This document shows positions 58,572-62,474 of a stretch of DNA of 62,474 nucleotides, piece after piece. The translations under genes and the position numbers were made by a program. Position 1 is the first letter of the stretch. Every line of letters starts with the position of its first letter. Source of the stretch: Actinomycetes bacterium (lineage in GTDB: Bacteria; Actinomycetota; Acidimicrobiia; Spongiisociales; UBA5794); contig JAHEJX010000009.1 of NCBI GenBank assembly GCA_024638645.1, forward strand, positions 1 to 62,474, written 5' to 3'. Below the pieces are notes generated by a model. It was not told where the DNA came from. It saw only the letters and a list, made by a program, of their open reading frames with translations, and did no database searches.

Positions 58572-58712
58572 TCCCGACGTTCTCCCGAGACTTCGCACAA
58601 CCCGGCGCTATCTGGTGCACCCTCGGCAGCGCGCTGTCCGGCAGATCGAGCGCATCCGCCAGAAGGGCAACACCACCGTCCGTGGTCTCGCTCGAGATCG
58701 ACTGGTAGCGCT

Positions 58713-58770
58713 GGAGGTGCCGCTCGGCGTGGCTGGACTAAACGGGCGTTCTTGCTCGGAAATGGTTGAT
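58713..58770 (+). repeat. Dispersed cassette-like repeat, copy D
   Basis: It reads GAGGTGCCGCTCGGCGTGGC, then CGGGCGTTCTTGCTCGG and ends GGTTGATCTGGG. It aligns best with copy E. Confidence 0.6.
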
Positions 58771-58824
58771 CTGGGATTACCGCTGAGAGCTACAGTCGTG
58801 CGGAAAGAGACCGGGCACCCGGCC

Positions 58825-59289
58825 CTATGCGTCTTCCGTCTCGCGTCTCGCCTGCTTGGCCCGGAGGGATAACTCCGCAGCGAGAGGTCGCTGCCACGAT
58901 GGATCGACGAAGAGCATTGTTGTGGCCATGAACGGATGAACGCCGACCGTCGTTTCGTCGTCGCGATGTATCTGGAGCCACCGTTGGCCTGCGAAGCGTC
59001 CCGTGAACTCGACACTACAGATTGAGTCGTACCGAACAGTCTCGCTGCCAAAGACATAGCCGTAGATCTGAACTTCGGATTCCCGGAGCACTACCCGCGG
59101 TCGAATCGCCTGAACGTAGGTGAAGAAGGGAAGCACAAACAGACCTATCACCGCGAAGGGGATCAGGGTCTCGCCACCGTCGAGCGCGACCGCGATCGTG
59201 GCGATCACCAAAGCGGACCAGAACACAACGTACAAGCCTGCCACGAGACCGTTGCGATAAACCACCTCGGAGTTTCGTTGGTACCGCAT
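58825..59289 (-). CDS. PH-like membrane protein
   Basis: The 154-residue protein (ATG 59289, AGAGG upstream; a GTG 6 bp earlier is also possible) has two membrane helices (LYVVFWSALVIATIAVALDGG and LIPFAVIGLFVLPFFTYV) and a C-terminal soluble domain with a pleckstrin-homology-like beta pattern (RPRVVLRESEVQIYGYVFGSETVRYDSICSVEF). Bacterial PH-domain membrane proteins are common in actinobacteria; the ligand is unknown. It is the sole gene between copies D and E. Confidence 0.68.
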   Translation of the reverse strand: MRYQRNSEVVYRNGLVAGLYVVFWSALVIATIAVALDGGETLIPFAVIGLFVLPFFTYVQAIRPRVVLRESEVQIYGYVFGSETVRYDSICSVEFTGRFAGQRWLQIHRDDETTVGVHPFMATTMLFVDPSWQRPLAAELSLRAKQARRETEDA

Positions 59290-59409
59290 CTTCACCTCTA
59301 TCGGCCAGACTCTCTCGACTCGAGAGGTTCACGAGTGCATATTGCCACTGAGGGTGCGCGGCAGCGGTTCACACAGAGCATCCAATTCGACAGCAGTAGG
59401 CCGCTCCTC

Positions 59410-59468
59410 GATGTGCCGATCCAGCGCACTCAGCGGAATGGGCGTTATTGCTCGAGATCGGTTGATCT
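59410..59468 (+). repeat. Dispersed cassette-like repeat, copy E
   Basis: It reads GATGTGCCGATCCAGCGCAC, then GGAATGGGCGTTATTGCTC and ends GAGATCGGTTGATC. Confidence 0.65.
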
Positions 59469-59567
59469 CGTGCGCTCCTGAGGGACGTATTCCGTCAGCT
59501 CGGCGCCGTCCTCCTGTTGCACCCACAGTCGGCCGCAAACCGGGCACAACGCGGCCGGGAGGGCTAC

Positions 59568-59696
59568 CTAAAAGAGACTCTGGAACGACAGGTCATCTGG
59601 CACCTCGGATTGTCGGATGAGCAGATACTCGTCCGACTGTGGTTCGTCCGCCTTCCACAGGATCTGTGAACCACATGTGCAACGCGAACGAGCCAT
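59568..59696 (-). CDS. Small CxC-containing protein
   Basis: The protein has 42 residues from ATG 59696, with AGGAG 5 nt upstream. It starts MARSRCTCGSQILWK and is rich in Asp, Glu, Leu and Gln. The CTC motif could bind zinc but only one pair is present. No family is recognised. Its good ribosome site and its position as the only gene between copies E and F support it as a real gene. Confidence 0.5.
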   Translation of the reverse strand: MARSRCTCGSQILWKADEPQSDEYLLIRQSEVPDDLSFQSLF

Positions 59697-59742
59697 CCGA
59701 ATCTCCTGGTGAAGCGGTGTCCGCCAGCGTAGACCCCGCTCC

Positions 59743-59806
59743 ATAGGTGCCGATCCCGTGCACTGGACGGAATGTGCGTTCGTGCTTGAGACGAGTGATC
59801 GGTGCT
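59743..59806 (+). repeat. Dispersed cassette-like repeat, copy F
   Basis: It reads ATAGGTGCCGATCCCGTGCA, CTGGACGGAATGTGCGTTCG, TGCTTGAG and ends GAGTGATCGGTGC. Outer GTGCCGATC and GATCGGTGC can pair. Confidence 0.65.
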
Positions 59807-59935
59807 GGACGGCCAAGGCGTGCTGCTCAGGCATCTCCCTCGGTCAGCACGGGGCGTTTCGAGAGCGGCCCCACAACTAGCTGGATGAGTTGGTAGAATG
59901 TGGGATTAGACACAGTGAACGTGCGGAGGGACGAC

Positions 59936-61126
59936 GTGTCTGTTCAGATGGCTAGGTGGCGCGATACTTCGGTGATTCTTGTCGCGATGATGGTCGCCAT
60001 TCCAGCGATCGCACTCGGCTTCACGGCCGGTCCCACCGACGGTGTGATCTCACCAACATGGCAATACACGTTCTGCATGGATGACGTTCCATCCGGCTTT
60101 GCAGTCTCTCAGACCCAGGCGGAGGCGAGTTTGTCTCAGGTCGTCAGCGCGTGGGAGAACACGGCAGGCGTGCGCACCGGTCAGGCAATCAGCATCGCAA
60201 TTGACAACCAGTTTGCATGCACGAGTCCGCAGTCGTCCGCAGACGCATACGTGACATTCGTCGCTGGTGGGGCGCTGGCCGAAGCCACGATATTGGGGTC
60301 TTACACGGTTATCCGATTCAACCAAGAGGAGGATTGGGTGTGGGAGGGTCCCGCTACCGGCAAGTACTCCTTTGCGGGCGTGCTTGGGCATGAGATGGGA
60401 CATGCTCTCAGCCTGGCTCATGCTGGGACTGGAATCTGGGGATCTGATGGGGACCTTCCATCTATGACCGGTGGGTTCGAGCTTGGTGATGGCGCATTTG
60501 GTCAGACGACCGAACGGGACGACCGAGGTGGGGCCGTTTTCGTTCGGAGCGATGGAGCGGCTGGTGATGACTTCTGGAATGTCAACCCGGGATTCGAAGG
60601 CGGCACCAAAGGCTGGGCGAGCCAGAGCGTCGGTCTGCAGTCCGGGCTCGCCTACAAGAAGAACGGCACCTTCGGAGGTCGACTGACCAACGACACAGGA
60701 TACCTGCAGGCAACTCATGTCTATGACCCGTGGTCCGACTACAAGGAGCAGCCATCAACTCACAACGTACTCATGACCGGCATGGATGCGACTCCTGACA
60801 TCTACCTGCGAGTCGACGTGAAGACGCCGGTCGAGAACCAGGGACTCCAGAAGGCGCTTCTGCGCATCAGATACAGAAAGATCCTTTACCGGACCGACAA
60901 CTTCAAACGATGGTCTTCGCCAACCCAAGACATGTGGACATCGTTTGAGACCATCGACTCGATCCTTCCAGACAACGACTGGTGGGAGCTACAGGACGAC
61001 AGGAACATAACCATCACTCGAACGCAGTCGATCTTCGACCGCGCGGCCAAGGTTCGGATAAGGGTGAAAAACAACTACGACGCAGCGATCTATATCGACG
61101 AAGCGGGCATGTTTGGAGGCACTTAG
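59936..61126 (+). CDS. Secreted matrixin-type zinc metalloprotease with C-terminal beta domain
   Basis: The 396-residue protein starts at GTG 59936, with GGAGG 7 nt upstream. A signal/anchor helix (VILVAMMVAIPAIALGF) precedes a metzincin domain with zinc motif GVLGHEMGHALSLAHAG (HExxHxxxxxH, about residue 151-161). The C-terminal region begins NPGFEGGTKGWASQSV, the start pattern of CBM4/9-like jelly-roll domains, and runs to the end. It is probably exported and cleaves extracellular protein. It forms a likely operon with the lipoprotein gene 1 bp away. TAGAAT at 59894-59899 may be its -10 box. Confidence 0.85.
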   Translation: MSVQMARWRDTSVILVAMMVAIPAIALGFTAGPTDGVISPTWQYTFCMDDVPSGFAVSQTQAEASLSQVVSAWENTAGVRTGQAISIAIDNQFACTSPQSSADAYVTFVAGGALAEATILGSYTVIRFNQEEDWVWEGPATGKYSFAGVLGHEMGHALSLAHAGTGIWGSDGDLPSMTGGFELGDGAFGQTTERDDRGGAVFVRSDGAAGDDFWNVNPGFEGGTKGWASQSVGLQSGLAYKKNGTFGGRLTNDTGYLQATHVYDPWSDYKEQPSTHNVLMTGMDATPDIYLRVDVKTPVENQGLQKALLRIRYRKILYRTDNFKRWSSPTQDMWTSFETIDSILPDNDWWELQDDRNITITRTQSIFDRAAKVRIRVKNNYDAAIYIDEAGMFGGT

Positions 61127-61127
61127 C

Positions 61128-62327
61128 ATGAGCACCTACCGCCGTCTTGCCGCCACCACCCTGGTTTGCGTGGCACTCGTTGCAACATCGTGCGCTGCGG
61201 AAACTAGCGACAACCCAACTCCAAGCGCGACAACGGCGACGACTCACGCGCCTGCGGCACCGATTAGCCACGTCGCAAACCTACGAAGCCTCATGGACTC
61301 GGCTGTCACCGACGGTGGAGTGCTGGCTTGGACCGTGGTTGAGTCGAGTACCGACGCTGCCGGACGCTACGACCCGTTGCTGGAACTCACCGAGGTGTTG
61401 TGGGCGTCGGACCGAGGGGAAGCTGCTGTGGGCGCCGTATTGCCGATTCGCTCGTACAGCGACATCCAACTCCCGAACATTGAAGCGGTCGAACTGGCCA
61501 AGGGCGACCGAGTACTGGCGCTCGCGATCGACGGTGTGGTGTTCACAGTCGCAAAGGAGGTCGAAGCCGGGATGTTCCAGCGGCCCGAAGAGCCGGCGAG
61601 CTTCCACACGATGGCCTTGGCGTCAGCGGTCGGACAGCCGGTTGAGCTCTTTGCCGCGCCACCGTCGAGAGGATGCGACTCGAGCCACAGTGACGCTCCC
61701 GACGAGGCGCCGGCGACCTTCGTTGACGCGCTAACGGCCTACTTGGAAGGAAGCACTGCGATTCAACAGTGGGAGCAGGACCAACAACGCCTGGTCGAGC
61801 TCGACCGCTTGGTCGATCAAATCCTGATTTCTGTGCCTGAGACGATCGATGCGGTAACTGGAGAGGCAGTCCCCCATAACGACTATGACATCTATCAGCA
61901 GCTACTCGACGGCGTAAGCGCGGACGCCGTCAAGGTGGGGCCTACCGTGCCGTTCTTCTGGGAGCTTGGCTCACTAGCGCAACCCATAACGGTCGTCGTC
62001 GCCACCAGCGATCTGCAGCATCTACTCGGCTACTTAGAGCTTCGACCAGGACAAACAAGCAACTTCGCAAACGCCGAGTCCGTTCTAGAGACCTTCGTCG
62101 GGTCGCCGCCCAACGGGCAATCGATCACGGTGTCCACCGCACCTCAAGACGCGTTTGCCGGGTGTCAAACACCGCAAGACTTTCTCGAGCACCTGAGTCG
62201 CGTCGGATCGGACATCGTCGATATCGGTTTCGACGACGCTGCCGGTTCACGCCGGGCATTGGTCGATCCCGCCGCAGCGACCGTCGAGACAGTTGACAGC
62301 GAGGCCATAGCCAGTCTCACAAGCTAG
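61128..62327 (+). CDS. Large lipoprotein, hypothetical
   Basis: The 399-residue protein starts at ATG 61128, with GGAGG 7 nt upstream and inside the end of the previous gene. MSTYRRLAATTLVCVALVATSCAAE is a lipoprotein signal with lipobox ATSC. A Thr/Ala-rich stretch follows (about 30-48), then a globular domain of about 350 residues with few Cys. No family is recognised. Because it follows the metalloprotease gene with a 1-bp gap, it may be a substrate, inhibitor or anchor for that enzyme. Confidence 0.75.
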   Translation: MSTYRRLAATTLVCVALVATSCAAETSDNPTPSATTATTHAPAAPISHVANLRSLMDSAVTDGGVLAWTVVESSTDAAGRYDPLLELTEVLWASDRGEAAVGAVLPIRSYSDIQLPNIEAVELAKGDRVLALAIDGVVFTVAKEVEAGMFQRPEEPASFHTMALASAVGQPVELFAAPPSRGCDSSHSDAPDEAPATFVDALTAYLEGSTAIQQWEQDQQRLVELDRLVDQILISVPETIDAVTGEAVPHNDYDIYQQLLDGVSADAVKVGPTVPFFWELGSLAQPITVVVATSDLQHLLGYLELRPGQTSNFANAESVLETFVGSPPNGQSITVSTAPQDAFAGCQTPQDFLEHLSRVGSDIVDIGFDDAAGSRRALVDPAAATVETVDSEAIASLTS

Positions 62328-62350
62328 ACGTCCTAAGCGATCCGTACGCA

Positions 62351-62395
62351 TATGTGCCGATCGGGGACGGGTAGGCGTGGCGCTCGTTATGGTCC
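62351..62395 (+). repeat. Dispersed cassette-like repeat, copy G
   Basis: It reads TATGTGCCGATCGGGGACGG, then GGCGTGGCGCTCGTTATGG and later GGCGATCTGGGCG beyond 62401. It lies after the stop of the last lipoprotein gene. Beyond it the window ends with no recognised gene. Confidence 0.55.
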
Positions 62396-62474
62396 GGGAC
62401 CAGGGCGATCTGGGCGTGTTCGGTCGCTCGACCGAAGGGGACACCTGCCGAAGTGTCGGCGGTTAGTCCCTGTC

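Noticed and set aside
55961-62395. Canonical integron attC sites
   Set aside because: The repeat lacks clear RYYYAAC and GTTRRRY boxes, no integrase is present, and several enclosed genes are on the opposite strand. The observation is kept as a cassette-like repeat, not as attC.

Overview
The window is high-GC DNA from an actinobacterium. The evidence is a WhiB-family iron-sulfur regulator, a GlnR-type nitrogen regulator, a eukaryote-like type II glutamine synthetase beside a type I enzyme, an aspartokinase with an internal beta-subunit start, an acyl-CoA carboxylase epsilon-like gene, and many genes that start 6-8 nt after a TANNNT -10 box (leaderless transcription). No phage, plasmid, transposase or CRISPR array was seen. 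The class cannot be fixed from sequence alone; an uncultured environmental lineage is plausible.

Layout. 1-4.6 kb: the end of an SDR gene, a membrane-anchored protein and an ABC-2 export operon. 4.7-7.8 kb: a nitrogen assimilation locus (glnII facing glnA-glnR). 7.9-11.3 kb: cell-surface polymer genes (a flippase/sugar-transferase fusion and an LCP ligase). 11.5-16.9 kb: a kinase/phospho-lyase fusion and a large secreted beta-helix/RTX protein. 16.9-28.1 kb: mixed metabolism (amidohydrolase, acyl-CoA dehydrogenase, two SDR/ALDH enzymes, RidA, LLM oxidoreductase) plus an ECF sigma/DUF4349 pair. 28.1-33.2 kb: repeats, HesB, Mrp, and a tightly overlapping M23-MBL-NUDIX-FxsA operon. 33.3-36.5 kb: selA-selB, so selenocysteine decoding. 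36.4-40.7 kb: whiB, an NfeD-like protein, a receiver protein, a CorC-like protein behind tandem mini-ORFs, tRNA-Pro(CGG) and an SRPBCC protein. 40.7-46.7 kb: ask-asd, a cyclophilin lipoprotein, a PHP enzyme, a histidine kinase and a K+ channel. 46.8-51 kb: an FtsX-type ABC exporter with two ATPases. 51-53.9 kb: methylmalonyl-CoA epimerase, AccE-like protein, thiolase and GlpX. 53.9-55.9 kb: an alpha/beta hydrolase and a glycosyltransferase resembling the tRNA-queuosine mannosyltransferase family.

The last 6.5 kb (55.96-62.4 kb) differ from the rest. A dispersed element of about 60-70 bp, seven copies all in the same orientation, separates the genes, with one gene (once two) between successive copies. 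This looks like a gene-cassette array, although the repeat lacks clear canonical attC core boxes. It is the best candidate in the window for an undescribed element.

Functional links: the fused kinase/phospho-lyase would make an amino-aldehyde, and the window also encodes an ALDH7-type aminoadipate-semialdehyde dehydrogenase and RidA, which suggests (hydroxy)lysine breakdown. Epimerase, AccE-like protein and thiolase suggest propionyl-CoA/acyl-CoA metabolism. ask-asd feed lysine, threonine and methionine synthesis.
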